From Minisyncoccota bacterium (GTDB taxonomy: Bacteria; Patescibacteriota; Microgenomatia; UBA1400; PJMF01), in the NCBI GenBank assembly GCA_014728425.1, contig WJLO01000009.1:1-6870 (forward strand): a stretch of DNA of 6,870 nucleotides, read 5' to 3'. This document shows positions 6,390-6,870 of the stretch, one piece after another. The stretch's first letter is position 1, and each line of letters begins with the position of its first letter. The notes below the pieces were generated by a model. It saw only the letters and a list, made by a program, of their open reading frames with translations, was not told the origin of the DNA and searched no databases. Position numbers and translations under genes: made by a program.

Positions 6390-6870
6390 AATGATTGTTG
6401 GCCTGCTCTGGATTAAGTTGCAAGATTAAATATTCTGTTGTTTGGGCTATTATGGGATATTGTTTGATTAGTTCTTGAGCCTCATCATCATTAGCGGTAG
6501 TGACATAATAAGTAGCTCCTTTGTTAATTTTATCAGTAATTTCAAAGCCAATTGGCCAGCCTGTGCGTTTGGTTTGAAACAAAAACTGAGTATCGCCAAA
6601 AGCAGGCGCAATCACTTTAGCAGTTTTGGGGGTAAGCTTGTCTACAGCTTGACCAGCTCGTTGATACTCCCAATGATTAACATGATAATAGTCTTGAATC
6701 TGCATCCAAGAAAAAGTAAGCATTAAAATATAGCTTATTATAGTTACACTTAAGCTTAGTACTTGAGTTAAGTTTGCTGAGGAGATTTGGGGATTAAAAA
6801 CCTTCATTAGTGATTTAAAAGGGCAGCAAAGCTTGAATGATGGGGGTTTTTTAAAGCAATGTTGTAATTG
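6388..6870 (-). CDS. C-terminal part of a second GT39-like membrane glycosyltransferase, 5'-partial
   Basis: The reading frame runs from the TAG at 6390-6388 back to the window edge without a stop, giving 160 residues. The ATG at 6807-6805 (visible residue 22) has no Shine-Dalgarno, and the preceding 21 codons (basic, with prolines) read like a loop, so I treat the gene as running off the window. A membrane segment (about 37-55) is followed by a soluble tail containing LTPKTAKVIAP, GDTQFLFQTKRTGWP and YYVTTANDDE. This pattern is familiar from the extracytoplasmic ends of ArnT/PMT_2-like proteins in Candidate Phyla Radiation genomes. The catalytic N-terminal part is not in view, so this is family resemblance only. 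It converges on the epimerase with 37 bases between the stops and so belongs to another transcript. Alternatively it could be a standalone 139-residue single-pass membrane protein. Confidence 0.6.
   Translation of the reverse strand, partial: QLQHCFKKPPSFKLCCPFKSLMKVFNPQISSANLTQVLSLSVTIISYILMLTFSWMQIQDYYHVNHWEYQRAGQAVDKLTPKTAKVIAPAFGDTQFLFQTKRTGWPIGFEITDKINKGATYYVTTANDDEAQELIKQYPIIAQTTEYLILQLNPEQANNH

Noticed and set aside
6475..6726. An 83-codon + strand ORF opposite the right-end gene
   Set aside because: The minus-strand frame has family-like motifs and stays open to the window edge. The + strand reading has none.
6388..6807. A complete 139-residue gene starting at ATG 6807
   Set aside because: There is no Shine-Dalgarno before that ATG, the frame is open for 21 further codons to the edge, and the sequence resembles only the C-terminal end of a larger enzyme. 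A small complete protein is not fully excluded.
1..6870. CRISPR array, insertion sequence, prophage or defence system
   Set aside because: There are no regularly spaced direct repeats, transposase-like frames or target-site duplications, and every sizeable gene fits glycan biosynthesis.

Overview
The window is AT-rich (mid-to-high 30s % GC by eye, lower between genes) and densely coding. It looks like a chromosomal cell-surface glycan or glycoconjugate cluster from an uncultivated bacterium. The best guess is Patescibacteria (Candidate Phyla Radiation), perhaps a Microgenomates-like lineage. This rests on three things: the sequence style of the multi-pass GT39-like glycosyltransferases, a PTPS-related GT-C-like membrane protein beside GT2 and GT4 enzymes, and starts that mostly lack a Shine-Dalgarno sequence. 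The lineage is inference, since no marker gene is present. All six main genes end in TAA or TAG and read open under the standard bacterial code, so there is no sign of TGA recoding.

Layout. Positions 1-1464 (+) hold the C-terminal 487 residues of a GT39/ArnT/PMT-like membrane glycosyltransferase whose start lies left of the window. After a 140-base spacer come a WaaE-like GT2 glycosyltransferase (1605-2405, +) and a GT4 glycosyltransferase (2383-3435, +) that overlap by 23 bases. A 50-base spacer leads to a 553-residue PTPS-related multi-pass membrane protein (3486-5147, +). A 273-base spacer follows. It carries a dyad (GCCAA-N9-TTGGC), an extended -10-like box and a tiny ORF with a strong Shine-Dalgarno. 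Next is a GalE-like NAD-dependent sugar-nucleotide epimerase (5421-6350, +). The right end is convergent: 6870-6388 (-) is the C-terminal 160 residues of what looks like a second GT39-like membrane glycosyltransferase. Its frame stays open to the window edge.

How the genes could work together (inference): the epimerase supplies a UDP-sugar. The cytoplasmic GT2 and GT4 enzymes build a lipid-linked or surface glycan at the inner face of the membrane. The GT39-like and PTPS-related proteins use polyprenyl-phosphate sugars on the outer face to transfer sugars to lipids, glycans or proteins. No flippase, polymerase or initiating phosphoglycosyltransferase is visible here. I see no mobile element, CRISPR array, tRNA or rRNA, and no clear evidence of a radically new system. 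The points most worth a second look are the 5148-5420 control region, the unassigned chemistry of the PTPS-related protein, and the two GT39-like genes flanking the cluster.
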